Part shown: one piece after another, positions 8,946-17,809 of the stretch
Layout: each line of letters starts with the position of its first letter
How positions within the stretch are numbered: the first letter of the stretch is position 1
Origin: Ornithinimicrobium sufpigmenti
GTDB lineage: Bacteria; Actinomycetota; Actinomycetes; Actinomycetales; Dermatophilaceae
Direction: 5' to 3'
NCBI RefSeq assembly: GCF_004322775.1
Contig: NZ_CP036403.1
Span: 744,001-808,000 of the forward strand
DNA: 64,000 bases
Notes under the pieces: generated by a model
Databases searched by the model: none
What the model was told of the DNA's origin: nothing
What the model saw: only the letters and a program-made list of their open reading frames with translations
Translations under genes and position numbers: made by a program

Positions 8946-9106
8946 CACGCTCGGGGGCTCCGCCCCCGAGTACCCCCGCTGGGGCTCCGCCCCAGACCCC
9001 GGAGCGCTCGGGGGCGGAACCCCAGGAACCCCCGCTGGGGCTCCGCCCCAGACCCCGGAGCGCTCGGGGGCGGAACCCCAGGAACCCCCGCTGGGGCTCC
9101 GCCCCA
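8945..9106. repeat. Three near-copies of a 56-bp GC-rich repeat
   Basis: Copies start at 8945, 9001 and 9057. The second and third are nearly identical, while the first differs in its left half. Each carries a hairpin with a GGGGCTCCGCCCC core. The array fills the gap between the sugar-transferase gene and the pheA promoter and probably stops transcription before pheA. Confidence 0.85.
8950..8970 (+). terminator. GC-rich hairpin after the sugar-transferase stop
   Basis: Arms CTCGGGGGC and GCCCCCGAG pair over 9 bp around a TCC loop, 5 bases after the stop codon. A second 7-bp hairpin of the same design (CTGGGGC, TCC, GCCCCAG) covers 8979-8995. There is no T-run. The same cassette follows rho at 24304. 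Confidence 0.65.
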
Positions 9107-9126
9107 GAGCTCAGGACCCGCCCCGG

Positions 9127-9132
9127 TAGGGT
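9127..9132 (+). promoter_or_regulatory. -10 box TAGGGT of a leaderless pheA mRNA
   Basis: TAGGGT ends 6 bases before the GTG start of pheA and no ribosome site is present, as expected if transcription begins at the start codon. Confidence 0.6.
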
Positions 9133-9138
9133 GCGGGC

Positions 9139-10083
9139 GTGAGCTCCCGCATTGCCTACCTCGGCCCCGAGGGCACCTTCACCGAGCAGGCCACCCGGCA
9201 GTGGGACCGCGAGGGCGCCCACGAGCTGCTCCCCGTGCCGACGGTGCCGGCCGCGCTGGCCGCCCTGGAGGCCGGTGAGGTCGGTGCCGCGGTCGTGCCC
9301 TTCGAGAACTCCGTCGAGGGCTCGGTCCCCGCGACCCTGCAGGCGCTGCAGGAGACCCAGGACGTGCGGATCGTCGCCGAGGAGCTCGTCCGGGTCCAGT
9401 TCAGCCTGCTGGTGCGACCCGGGTGGGGGCAGCGACCGATCCGCACCGTGGCGACCCACCCGCACGCCGCGGCCCAGGTCCGCGGCTGGTTGGCCAGCCG
9501 CCTGCCCGAGGCCCGGATCGTGCCGGAGACCTCCACCGCCCGCGCGGCGCAGGCCGTCGGCGAGGGGCAGTACGACGCCGCGATCGCCGCCCCCGGCGCC
9601 GCCCGCGCCTACGGGTTGGACGAGGCGGCCGAGCACATCGCGGACCGCGAGGGCGCCGTCACCCGGTTCGTGGTGCTGCGTGCCGGCGTACCGGTGCCCC
9701 CGCCCACCGGGGCCGACCGCACCACGCTGCTGGCGCTCATCTGGGCCAACCGGCCCGGTGCGCTGCTGGAGCTGCTGGAGCAGTTCGCGGTGCGCGGGAT
9801 CGACCTCACGCGGCTGGAGTCCCGGCCCACGGGCGAGGGCCTGGGGGAGTACCAGTTCTGGATCGACGCCACCGCGCACCTGACCGAGGCCCGGATGGCC
9901 GAGGCCCTGCTCGGGCTGCGCCGCACCTGCCGGGACGTGCGCTTCTTCGGGTCCTACCCGCGCGCCGACGCCCAGGCGACCCCCGTCCCCGAGCACGCGG
10001 ACGAGCAGACCTATGCCGCGGCCGCTGCCTGGGTCCGCAGCCTCAGCGGTCCAGCTGGAGCCAGCGCACCCAGCCGCCGTTGA
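9139..10083 (+). CDS. pheA: Prephenate dehydratase
   Basis: The enzyme converts prephenate to phenylpyruvate in phenylalanine synthesis. The N-terminal catalytic lobes show IAYLGPEGTFTEQA, VVPFENSVEGSV and the catalytic Thr segment AVTRFVVLR. A C-terminal ACT domain carries the phenylalanine-binding ESRP motif (RLESRPTGEGLGEYQFWID), which predicts feedback inhibition. Length is 314 residues, with no fused chorismate mutase. The GTG at 9139 is placed by the leaderless -10 box. Its last 41 bases overlap the 3' end of the convergent SGNH gene. Confidence 0.95.
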   Translation: MSSRIAYLGPEGTFTEQATRQWDREGAHELLPVPTVPAALAALEAGEVGAAVVPFENSVEGSVPATLQALQETQDVRIVAEELVRVQFSLLVRPGWGQRPIRTVATHPHAAAQVRGWLASRLPEARIVPETSTARAAQAVGEGQYDAAIAAPGAARAYGLDEAAEHIADREGAVTRFVVLRAGVPVPPPTGADRTTLLALIWANRPGALLELLEQFAVRGIDLTRLESRPTGEGLGEYQFWIDATAHLTEARMAEALLGLRRTCRDVRFFGSYPRADAQATPVPEHADEQTYAAAAAWVRSLSGPAGASAPSRR

Positions 10084-10708
10084 GCACCAGCCAGGCGATC
10101 AGCCCGTAGCCGGCCTGGCCGGGGTGCACCGTGTCGCCGGCCGCGAGGTCGGACTGCCACTGGTCGTGGTCGACCAGCGGGGTGAAACAGTCGACGAAGG
10201 GCACGCGCCGCCGCCCGCAGACGTCGGCCTGCGCCTCGGAGAGCACCCGCAGCCGGGCGTTGACCTCGGCGTCCAGCGTGGGCGTCGGGCCGACCACGAA
10301 GCTGGCGATGCCCGTGGAGCTGGCCTCGTCCAGGATGTTGGCCAGGTTGAGCCGCGACCGGGCCATGGTCACCTCCTGGGCGACATCCTCGGCGCCGACC
10401 CCGATGACGAGCCTGCGCTCGCCGCGGTCCTCCCACCGGATCGCGCACTCGGCGCGCCAGCGGCTCATCGTGTCCGCCGAGCTGGAGCCGCGCACGCCGA
10501 GGTTGTAGCTGGTCAGGTCGGCACCCTGGCGGTCGGTGCGGCCCACGACCCGGCTGACCCAGCCCAGCGCCTTGGGGTCGCCGTACCCGGCGACGAAGCC
10601 GTCGCCGACGAAGCACAGGCCGATGTCGCGGGGCCCTTCGCCCACGGTGAAGTGGGGGCTGGGGGCAAACTCCAGCGCTGCGGGGTCGATGCTCTCGCCG
10701 GTGCTCAT
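10043..10708 (-). CDS. SGNH/GDSL-like protein lacking the catalytic Ser and Asn
   Basis: A 221-residue protein with the layout of GDSL esterases. Block I reads CFVGDGFVAGYGD, with Gly37 (codon GGC) where the nucleophilic Ser (AGC) belongs. Block II YNLGVRGSSSAD is normal. Block III reads VIGVGAEDVA instead of the usual GxND. Block V DTVHPGQAGYG keeps the Asp and His (residues 192 and 195). Two of the four defining residues are therefore missing, pointing to a pseudoenzyme or changed chemistry. AGGAG precedes the ATG. The 3' end overlaps pheA tail to tail by 41 bases. Confidence 0.85.
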   Translation of the reverse strand: MSTGESIDPAALEFAPSPHFTVGEGPRDIGLCFVGDGFVAGYGDPKALGWVSRVVGRTDRQGADLTSYNLGVRGSSSADTMSRWRAECAIRWEDRGERRLVIGVGAEDVAQEVTMARSRLNLANILDEASSTGIASFVVGPTPTLDAEVNARLRVLSEAQADVCGRRRVPFVDCFTPLVDHDQWQSDLAAGDTVHPGQAGYGLIAWLVLNGGWVRWLQLDR

Positions 10709-10736
10709 GGCTCCTGACCTGCTCTCTGCTGTTGGC

Positions 10737-10907
10737 TCACTCGTCGTCGTCCCGGGCCAGCCAGGTGGCTAGCCGGTCGACCGGCACCTCGAACTCCGGG
10801 TTGAGGTCCACGAAGGTGCGCAGCTGGTCGGCCAGCCAGGCGAGGGTGACCTCCTCCTCGCCCCGACGGGACTCCAGCTCCTCGATGCCTCGGTCGGTGA
10901 AGTACAC
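10737..10907 (-). CDS. Small conserved actinobacterial protein (DUF6104-like)
   Basis: A 56-residue acidic protein starting from GTG (VYFTDRGIEELESRRGEEEV) and ending ATWLARDDDE. It matches my memory of the DUF6104 family found across actinobacteria; function unknown. It starts 9 bases after the stop of the double GNAT gene and is probably co-transcribed with it. Composition and the conserved-looking LRTFVDLNPEFEVPVDRLA block support a real gene despite its length. Confidence 0.8.
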   Translation of the reverse strand: MYFTDRGIEELESRRGEEEVTLAWLADQLRTFVDLNPEFEVPVDRLATWLARDDDE

Positions 10908-10916
10908 CCCGTCAGG

Positions 10917-11987
10917 CTATCCCGCTGCAGGTCCGGAGCCGTGATCCGGTCCCGCGTCTGCGACCAGCTCCCGGTGCCAGGACTGCGTGGTGTAGCGGGT
11001 GCGCCAGCCCATCGAGGTGTAGAGCCCGTCCGCCCCCGTGGGGGAGTCCGCGTCCACCTCGAGGCCGACCGAGGCCCGGCCGCGCAGCGCGGCGTCCTGG
11101 ATGACCGTGCGCAGCAGGCCCTTGGCCACGCCGCGTCCCCGCGCCCGGCGATGCACCCCGATGTACTCCACGTAGGAGGAGTCGGGCCGCGCCCTGCCCT
11201 CCTCGTCCACCCGGCCGGTGAGGGTGGTGGCGACCAGCGCACCGGCCGGCTCCCCGTCCACGGTGGCCAGCCACCAGTGGTCCCAGCGGTGGCCGGGGTC
11301 CTCCCGGAGCCGGGACACGAACTCCTCGAAGGTCTCACGGTAGGAGTTGAAGTGGTCGGCGAAGGAAGCCTCCAGCATCAGGTGCACCGCGCGCAGGTCC
11401 GCCTCGTCCGGCAGCCCGACGCCGTCGTCGCGGCGCACGCGCCGGATGACCACGCCCTCGCGCAGCTGCGGCGGCTCGGCGTCAGTCTCCCGGTCGACCG
11501 GGCGGGACATCTGCCACCAGTCGCGCACGTGGGCGTAGCCGGCGGAGGCGAGCCACCGCTGCTGCCGCGCGTCGTCGCAGAACGCACCGGAGTCCAGCTG
11601 GGTGCGCTCCATCCCCCTGCGGTGCAGCACCTCACGCCCGAGGTCCTCCGCCCGGGCGAAGCCGTACACCGCCAGCGGGTCGGCCTGCTCGTCGGGCAGC
11701 TCCGGAGCCACGGTCACTCCCACCAGGACCCGGCCGGCCGCACGGTCATGGCAGTTGATCCACGCCTGCAGCTGGCCGTCCGCGTCACGGACGACCTCGT
11801 GCAGGTGGGTGCTCGCGCCGCGGCCGGTCACCTCGGCGGCGACGGTCTGGCTGTCCGCACCCGGCCACCCCCGCGCCTGCCGCTCGTGCCGGCGCAGCAG
11901 GCGGACGAGCTCGTCGATGTCGTCGACCCCAGGGGGGTATGAGGTGTATCCGGCGGGCAGGAGCGGTTCGGCGACGCTTCTGGGCAT
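10917..11987 (-). CDS. Tandem GNAT-domain N-acetyltransferase (MshD-like architecture)
   Basis: A 356-residue protein with two GNAT-like halves, as in mycothiol synthase MshD. The C-terminal domain has the acetyl-CoA loop signature YIGVHRRARGRGVAKGLLRT followed by VGLEVDADSPTGADGLYTSM. The N-terminal half (residues about 10-160) is more diverged and may be non-catalytic. The ATG at 11987 begins MPRSVAEPLLPAGYTSYPPG; an AAGAAT box 6 bases upstream hints at a leaderless mRNA. The ligand is unknown, and true MshD identity is not supported strongly. Confidence 0.75.
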   Translation of the reverse strand: MPRSVAEPLLPAGYTSYPPGVDDIDELVRLLRRHERQARGWPGADSQTVAAEVTGRGASTHLHEVVRDADGQLQAWINCHDRAAGRVLVGVTVAPELPDEQADPLAVYGFARAEDLGREVLHRRGMERTQLDSGAFCDDARQQRWLASAGYAHVRDWWQMSRPVDRETDAEPPQLREGVVIRRVRRDDGVGLPDEADLRAVHLMLEASFADHFNSYRETFEEFVSRLREDPGHRWDHWWLATVDGEPAGALVATTLTGRVDEEGRARPDSSYVEYIGVHRRARGRGVAKGLLRTVIQDAALRGRASVGLEVDADSPTGADGLYTSMGWRTRYTTQSWHRELVADAGPDHGSGPAAG

Positions 11988-12082
11988 GGGGGGATTCTTC
12001 CAGACGGCCCGAGCCGCACGGGCGGCTCCCAGGTCCGCGGTGAGGTTCTCCGCTGCGTCATACCTGAGTCCACGCCGCTGCG

Positions 12083-12862
12083 CTACGTCGGGCCGTCCTC
12101 GGTGCTGCGCCAGAGGCGCAGCAGGACGGCGTTGAACGCCTCGGCCGCCAGCTGCACCTCGTGGCCCGCCCCCGCCACCACCTGGTGCTGGGCGCCCAGC
12201 AGCTCGGCCAACGCCTCGCAGACGGCCGTGAAGCCAGGATGGTGGGCGCCGGAGACGACGACGGTGGGGAAGTCCGCGGCGACGAGCTCGGCCGTCGGCA
12301 GCGGGGTCTCCCACGGCTGGCGCGCCCCGCGCAGTGCGGGGGTCATCGCGGACAGCTCCTCGACGAGCTCGGACGGCAGGTCGGCGGCGTCGGTGCCGAC
12401 GAGCCGCAGGAAGTCGGTGAGGAACTCGCGGTCACCGACCGGACGGGCCAGCAGCTGCACGAGCCCCTCCTGCAGTGCTGCCGCCGCCGGGTGGTCCGTG
12501 GCGTCGAAGAGGGGAGGCTCGGCGAGCACGAGCGAGTGCACCGCCTCCGGACGCTCGTGGGCGGCGACGAGCGCGACCAGGGCGCCGTAGGAGTGGCCCA
12601 CCAGGTGCGCGCCGTCGCCGAGGAGCCCCGCGATGTCCTGCCCGTCGGCGAGGAAGTCCTCACCCAGATCCAGCGGGTGTCCGGATCCTGCGGTCGCGTA
12701 CGCCCGCCGGGTGGGCACCACCAGCTGGTAGCCCTCCTCAGCGAGGGGGCGCTGGGCGTCCCACTCCAGGGGCCCGGTGGCCAGCGACCCGTGCACCAGC
12801 ACCGCCCGGGCACCGGAGCCCCAGGTCTGCACCGGGACGGCCGGCATCACGGCCGCGCCCAT
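12083..12862 (-). CDS. Alpha/beta hydrolase
   Basis: An alpha/beta-hydrolase of up to 259 residues. The oxyanion segment is AVLVHGSLATG, the nucleophile elbow is HLVGHSYGAL (Ser), and the catalytic His lies in VVAGAGHEVQLAAEAFN. Substrate unknown. Two starts are possible: ATG 12862 or ATG 12847 (MPAVPVQTWG). A 14-bp hairpin covers 12848-12880, so the inner start may be the real one, or the hairpin may regulate translation. It lies 21 bases downstream of kgd on the same strand. Confidence 0.82.
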   Translation of the reverse strand: MGAAVMPAVPVQTWGSGARAVLVHGSLATGPLEWDAQRPLAEEGYQLVVPTRRAYATAGSGHPLDLGEDFLADGQDIAGLLGDGAHLVGHSYGALVALVAAHERPEAVHSLVLAEPPLFDATDHPAAAALQEGLVQLLARPVGDREFLTDFLRLVGTDAADLPSELVEELSAMTPALRGARQPWETPLPTAELVAADFPTVVVSGAHHPGFTAVCEALAELLGAQHQVVAGAGHEVQLAAEAFNAVLLRLWRSTEDGPT

Positions 12863-12880
12863 CCGGTGGGCGCGGCCGTG
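12848..12880 (-). terminator. Strong hairpin between kgd and the hydrolase start
   Basis: Arms CACGGCCGCGCCCA and TGGGCGCGGCCGTG pair perfectly over 14 bp around TCCGG, 3 bases after the kgd stop on the minus strand. It overlaps the outer hydrolase start codon. It may terminate kgd transcription or modulate readthrough into the hydrolase. Confidence 0.65.
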
Positions 12881-12883
12881 AGC

Positions 12884-15800
12884 TCACTCGGCGCGGTGGA
12901 AGACCTCACCGATCAGCGCCTGCTGCTCGACCTCGTGCACCTTGGCCGACCCGGTCGCGGGCGAGGCGGACGCGGGGCGGGCGATGACGCGCAGCGGGCG
13001 GTCCTCCCCGTGCTGGGCCAGTGCCTGCGGCAGGTTGAGCGCCATGAACGGCCAGGCGCCCTGGTTCTCCGGCTCGTTCTGGACCCACACCAGCTCGGCG
13101 TTCGGGTACTGGGCGGTCAGCTTGGCCAGCTGGGCCCCCGGGACGGGGTAGAGCTGCTCGACCCGCAGGATCGCGGTGCGGTCGTCGTCGCGCGCCCGGC
13201 GGGCGTCCTCCAGGTCGTAGACGAGCTTGCTGGAGGCCAGCACGACACGGTCCACCTTCTCCTGGTCGAGTGCCACCCGGTCCGGCAGCACCGGCTCGAA
13301 GGTGCCGGAGGTGAAGTCCTCCGGCGCGCTGGCTGCGGCCTTCAGCCGCAGCATCGCCTTGGGCGTGAAGACCACCAGGGGCCGGCGCGGCCGGGCCGTG
13401 GCGTGCGCCCGGAGCAGGTGGAAGTAGGACGCCGGCGTGGAGGGGTAGGCCACGCGCATGTTGTCCTCGGCGCACATCTGCAGGTAGCGCTCGATCCGGG
13501 CCGAGGAGTGGTCCGGGCCCTGGCCCTCGTAACCGTGCGGCAGCAGCAGCGCGACGCTGGAGCGCTGGTCCCACTTCTGCTCCGAGGAGGAGATGAACTC
13601 ATCGACGATGGTCTGGGCGCCGTTGGCGAAGTCACCGAACTGGGCCTCCCACAGGACAAGGGCGTCGGTCTTCTCCACCGAGTACCCGTACTCGAAGCCC
13701 ATCGCGGCGTACTCCGAGAGCAGCGAGTCGTAGACCTCGAAGGGAGCCTGGTCCTCGGAGAGGTGGTGGAGGGGCGTCCAGTTCTCGGCCGTCTTGTTGT
13801 CGGTGAGGACGGCGTGCCGCTGCACGAAGGTGCCGCGGCGGCTGTCCTGGCCGGCCAGCCGCACCGGCGTCCCCTCCACGATGAGGGAGCCGAAGGCGAT
13901 GAGTTCGCCCATGCCCCAGTCGATGCCGCCCTCGCGGGTCATCTGCTGGCGCGTGCTGAGCAGCTTGGCCAGCTTGGGGTGGACGGTGAAGCCCTCCGGC
14001 GGGGAGCCGAACGCGTCCCCGATGCGGTGCAGCGTCTCCTCGCTGATCGCGGTGGGCCGCTGACGGGTGGCCATGTCGCCCTCGTCCTGGGCCTGCGGAC
14101 GCTCCAGGCCGTGGGTGCCGTCACCCTCGCCCTTCAGCGCCGCCTTGGTCTCGATGAAGACCTGCTCGAGCTGCTTCTGGTAGTCGCGCAGCGCGGCCTC
14201 GGCGTCGTCGACCGAGATGTCGCCGCGGCCGATGAGGGACTCGGTGTAGAGCTTGCGGACCGAGCGCTTGGCCTCGATGAGGTCGTACATGAGCGGCTGG
14301 GTCATCGACGGGTCGTCGCCCTCGTTGTGGCCCCGCCGGCGGTAGCAGACGAGGTCGATGACGACGTCCTTGCCGAACTCCTGACGGTACTCGTAGGCCA
14401 GCTCGGCCATCCGGACCACCGCTTCGGGGTCGTCGCCGTTGACGTGGAAGATGGGCGCCTGCACGGCGCGGGCCACGTCGGAGCAGTACACCGAGGACCG
14501 CGAGTGGTGCGGGGCCGTGGTGAAACCGACCTGGTTGTTGATGATGACGTGCAGCGTGCCGCCCGTGCGGTAGCCCGGCAGCTGGGACATCTGCAGCGTC
14601 TCCAGCACCACGCCCTGGCCGGCGAAGGCGGCGTCACCGTGCAGCAGCACGGGCAGCACGGAGGAGGCGGGTCGGCCGGCCTCGCGGGCGAGCCGGTCCT
14701 GCTTGGCCCGGGTGATGCCCTCCAGGACCGGGTTGACCGCCTCCAGGTGGGAGGGGTTGGCAGCCAGGTAGACGCGGGTGGACTTGCCGTGCTCGCTGAT
14801 GAACTCGCCCTCGGTGCCCAGGTGGTACTTCACGTCGCCCGAGCCCTGGACGCTCCCCGGGGCGGACTTGCCCTCGAACTCGCGGAAGATCTGTCCGTAG
14901 GACTTGCCCGCCAGGTTGGCCAGCACGTTGAGCCGGCCGCGGTGCGGCATACCGATCGTCACCTCGTCCAGGCCGTCCTCGGCCGCCCGGTTGAGCACCT
15001 TGTCCAGCAGCGCGATGACTGACTCGCCGCCCTCGAGGCTGAACCTCTTCTGGCCGACGAACTTGGTCTGCAGGAAGGTCTCGAAAGCCTCCGCCGCGTT
15101 GAGGCGACGCAGGATCCGCAGCTGCTCGGCCGGGGCCGGCTTGGCGAAGGGCACCTCGAGCTTCTTCTGGAACCAGGCCCGCTGCTCGGGGTCCTGGACG
15201 TGCATGTACTCCACGCCCACGGTGCGGCAGTAGGAGTCGCGCAGGATGCCCAGGATCTGCCGCAGGGTCAGCCGCGGCTTGCCGCCGAACCCGCCGGTGG
15301 GCACGTCCCGGTCCAGGTCCCACAGGGTGAGGCCGTGGTTGTTGATGTCGAGGTCCGGGTGCCGGCGCTGGCGGTACTCCAGCGGGTCCGTGTCCGCCAT
15401 CAGGTGGCCGCGGACCCGGTAGGAGTGGATGAGCTCCTGGATCCGGCTGGCCTTGGAGATGTCGTCGTCGTGGGTGGCGGTGATGTCCGGTGCCCACCGG
15501 ACCGGCTCGTAGGGGATCCGCAGCGAGGTGAAGATCTCGTCGTAGAAGCCGTCCTGGCCCAGCAGCAGCTGGTGCAGGACCCTCAGGAACTCCCCGGACT
15601 GGGCGCCCTGGATGATCCGGTGGTCGTAGGTGGAGGTCAGGGTCAGGATCTTGCTGACGCCGTTCTCGGCGATCCGCTTGGTGGAGGCGCCCTGCCACTC
15701 GGCGGGGTAGTCGAGGGAGCCGACGCCGAGGATCGTGCCCTGCCCCTTCATCAGGCGCGGCACCGAGTGCAGCGTCCCGATGCCACCGGGGTTGGTCAGG

Positions 15801-16837
15801 CTGATCGTGGTGCCCTGGAAGTCCTCGATGGTCAGCTTGCCGTCGCGGGCCTTGCGGACCAGGGCCTCGTAGGCGGCCCAGAACTCGTGGAAGGTCATCT
15901 CCTCCGCGCCCTTGATGCTGGGCACGAGCAGCTGGCGGGTCCCGTCCGGCTTGGGCACGTCGATGGCCAGGCCGAGGTTGATGTGGGCGGGCTGGACGAG
16001 GAACGGCTTGCCGTCCTGCATGGCGAAGCCGTTGTTCATCTCCGGCATGACCTGCAGCGCCTTCACCATGGCGTAGCCGATGAGGTGGGTGAAGCTCACC
16101 TTGCCGCCGCGGCTGCGGGCCAGGTGGTTGTTGATCACCGTGCGGTTGTCGATGAGCAGCTTGGCCGGCATGGCCCGGGCGCTGGTCGCGGTGGGCACCT
16201 CGAGCGAGGACTCCATGTTGGTGACCACGCGCGCCGTGGCACCCCGCAGCGGCGTGTGGGTGACGTCGGTCTGCGGTCCGGCCGACCTCTGCGCCGGGGC
16301 GTCCCGTGCCACCGGCGTGGCCTGCGGCCCGGCGTTGCCGCCGCCGTTGCTGCTGGCGCCGCCGGAGCCGCTGCTCGAGCCACTGCCGGAGCCGCTGCTG
16401 GACTTCTTGGGACTCGCGGCCTTCTCGTCGCCCTTGTTGCCGGCGCTCTTGGTGCCGGAGTTCTTGGGGGCCGAGCCGCCGGCCGCGCCGCCGCTCTGGG
16501 TGGAGCTGGCGGCCGAGGGGCGGCGTGGCGGTGCCGGAGCGACCTTGTTGCCGCTGGTCGGGCGCGGGGTGGTGGCGGAGGTGGACGGCGAGGACGACCC
16601 CGACCCTGAGGTGGGTTTGGCGGTCGACGTAGAGGTAGAGGCGGCACCCGGTGCCGAGGTCCGGTCGGACCTCGCACCACCGGTACCGTTGCTGGGCTGT
16701 CCGTTCTCGAAGTAGCTGCGCCACTCCGGTCCCACCGACCCTGGATCCTGGTCGAAGCGCTCTCGCATCTCCTCCACGAGCCACTCGTTGGCTCCGAAGT
16801 CGGCAAGAATCTTGTCGCTGCTCGGGGGGTTGGCCAC
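12884..16837 (-). CDS. kgd: Multifunctional 2-oxoglutarate metabolism enzyme (decarboxylase / dehydrogenase E1 with E2-like domain)
   Basis: The actinobacterial E1 of the 2-oxoglutarate dehydrogenase complex, fused to an E2-type acyltransferase domain (OdhA/Kgd). It is thiamine diphosphate dependent and acts in the TCA cycle. Order: short N-terminal helix ([14 protein letters not shown]); a long Gly/Ser/Pro/Ala linker; E2 core ([37 protein letters not shown]); then E1 ([79 protein letters not shown]). At 1317 residues it is longer than the mycobacterial protein, mainly in the linker. GTG 16837 is chosen with GAGAAGG upstream; upstream codons remain open to 16897. Confidence 0.95.
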   Translation of the reverse strand: MANPPSSDKILADFGANEWLVEEMRERFDQDPGSVGPEWRSYFENGQPSNGTGGARSDRTSAPGAASTSTSTAKPTSGSGSSSPSTSATTPRPTSGNKVAPAPPRRPSAASSTQSGGAAGGSAPKNSGTKSAGNKGDEKAASPKKSSSGSGSGSSSGSGGASSNGGGNAGPQATPVARDAPAQRSAGPQTDVTHTPLRGATARVVTNMESSLEVPTATSARAMPAKLLIDNRTVINNHLARSRGGKVSFTHLIGYAMVKALQVMPEMNNGFAMQDGKPFLVQPAHINLGLAIDVPKPDGTRQLLVPSIKGAEEMTFHEFWAAYEALVRKARDGKLTIEDFQGTTISLTNPGGIGTLHSVPRLMKGQGTILGVGSLDYPAEWQGASTKRIAENGVSKILTLTSTYDHRIIQGAQSGEFLRVLHQLLLGQDGFYDEIFTSLRIPYEPVRWAPDITATHDDDISKASRIQELIHSYRVRGHLMADTDPLEYRQRRHPDLDINNHGLTLWDLDRDVPTGGFGGKPRLTLRQILGILRDSYCRTVGVEYMHVQDPEQRAWFQKKLEVPFAKPAPAEQLRILRRLNAAEAFETFLQTKFVGQKRFSLEGGESVIALLDKVLNRAAEDGLDEVTIGMPHRGRLNVLANLAGKSYGQIFREFEGKSAPGSVQGSGDVKYHLGTEGEFISEHGKSTRVYLAANPSHLEAVNPVLEGITRAKQDRLAREAGRPASSVLPVLLHGDAAFAGQGVVLETLQMSQLPGYRTGGTLHVIINNQVGFTTAPHHSRSSVYCSDVARAVQAPIFHVNGDDPEAVVRMAELAYEYRQEFGKDVVIDLVCYRRRGHNEGDDPSMTQPLMYDLIEAKRSVRKLYTESLIGRGDISVDDAEAALRDYQKQLEQVFIETKAALKGEGDGTHGLERPQAQDEGDMATRQRPTAISEETLHRIGDAFGSPPEGFTVHPKLAKLLSTRQQMTREGGIDWGMGELIAFGSLIVEGTPVRLAGQDSRRGTFVQRHAVLTDNKTAENWTPLHHLSEDQAPFEVYDSLLSEYAAMGFEYGYSVEKTDALVLWEAQFGDFANGAQTIVDEFISSSEQKWDQRSSVALLLPHGYEGQGPDHSSARIERYLQMCAEDNMRVAYPSTPASYFHLLRAHATARPRRPLVVFTPKAMLRLKAAASAPEDFTSGTFEPVLPDRVALDQEKVDRVVLASSKLVYDLEDARRARDDDRTAILRVEQLYPVPGAQLAKLTAQYPNAELVWVQNEPENQGAWPFMALNLPQALAQHGEDRPLRVIARPASASPATGSAKVHEVEQQALIGEVFHRAE

Positions 16838-16907
16838 TGGGTCTGCGCCTTCTCTCACATCCGGGGGGCTACCAGGCATGGTGCGATCGCCGCACACGTC
16901 CCCGTCT

Positions 16908-16913
16908 AGCCTA
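16908..16913 (-). promoter_or_regulatory. Candidate -10 box for kgd
   Basis: TAGGCT on the minus strand lies about 70 bases before the chosen GTG. It gives a leader of roughly 60 bases, or a leaderless-like start at GTG 16897. No clear -35 box is seen. Confidence 0.4.
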
Positions 16914-16935
16914 GCCGGTGACCACCCCGGTCGCC

Positions 16936-16962
16936 GCCGCGGGGGAGCCCGTCCCCCGCGGC
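16936..16962 (-). terminator. Hairpin terminator after the ABC transporter genes
   Basis: Arms GCCGCGGGGG and CCCCCGCGGC pair over 10 bp around AGCCCGT, 11 bases past the permease stop. There is no T-run, as is common in GC-rich actinobacteria. Confidence 0.65.
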
Positions 16963-16972
16963 CTCGCCGACC

Positions 16973-17809
16973 TCAGCTCACGTCCCGCCGATGGGTCAGG
17001 AACCAGCCCACGGCGGTCATCACCGCGGCATACCCGGCGAGCACCAGAGCGGCGATCCACCAGGTGAGGGTGGTGCCGGAAAGGCCGAACATCTGCTGGG
17101 TCTCCTCCGGCATGCCGGAGTAGGCGTCGACCGTCGCCAGGGACACCTGCGCGGGCAGGTAGCTGGCCAGGGTCTCGCCCCAGGTGGCCAGCTGGATGAA
17201 GACCCCCAGCAGGGGCTCGATGATCCACACGATCGCCACGCCGACGAAGAGCGCCACGACCTGGTTGGGGATGAGCACGCCCAGGCCGAGTCCGATCAGG
17301 CCCCAGAGGACCAGCACCAGGATCACCCGCAGGAAGACCAGGCCGAGCTGACCGGGGTCGGGGAAGATCTCGTGCCCGGCCGAGCCGAGCAGGACGGCAC
17401 CGGCCAGCACCGAGCCGGCAAGGTGGGCCAGCGCGATGACCGTGGAGGTGATCGCGACGGCGACCACCTTGGCGAGGATCATCGATCCGCGTCGAGGGGC
17501 GGCCAGCAGGGTGCCGGTGAGGGTCTTGTGCCGGTACTCGCCGCCGATGACGATGATGCCCATGACGAAGGTGAGCAGGTAGCCCATCGAGATCGACTGG
17601 GTGTAGATCATCCGCGCCAGCGAGACGTCGTCCATCGACTCGGCGAGGCTCAGGCTCTCGCCGTTCGGCATCGGGATCGACCCGTGGACCATGAACCAGC
17701 CGGAGAGGGCGGTCAGCCCCGCGCCCAGCAGGAAGGCGGCCAGGGTGAGGCCCCACCACATCCGGACGGTGAAGAACTTGCGCAGCTCGGAGCGCACCAG
17801 GCCGGTCAT
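16973..17809 (-). CDS. ABC-2 type transporter permease
   Basis: A 278-residue membrane protein with about six hydrophobic spans, starting MTGLVRSELRKFFTVRMWWG, the typical opening of ABC-2 permeases. It also has the conserved GGEYRHKTLTGTLLAAPRRG loop after the second span. It forms an exporter with the ATPase immediately upstream (4-base ATGA overlap). The substrate is unknown; drug or lipid export and bacteriocin self-protection are all possible. Confidence 0.88.
   Translation of the reverse strand: MTGLVRSELRKFFTVRMWWGLTLAAFLLGAGLTALSGWFMVHGSIPMPNGESLSLAESMDDVSLARMIYTQSISMGYLLTFVMGIIVIGGEYRHKTLTGTLLAAPRRGSMILAKVVAVAITSTVIALAHLAGSVLAGAVLLGSAGHEIFPDPGQLGLVFLRVILVLVLWGLIGLGLGVLIPNQVVALFVGVAIVWIIEPLLGVFIQLATWGETLASYLPAQVSLATVDAYSGMPEETQQMFGLSGTTLTWWIAALVLAGYAAVMTAVGWFLTHRRDVS

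Noticed and set aside
8945..9106. Insertion sequence or transposon remnant
   Set aside because: No transposase fragment or terminal inverted repeat with target duplication; only hairpin repeats.
12161..15022. A plus-strand open frame of 953 codons opposite kgd and the hydrolase
   Set aside because: Shadow frame; the opposite strand carries conserved motifs throughout.
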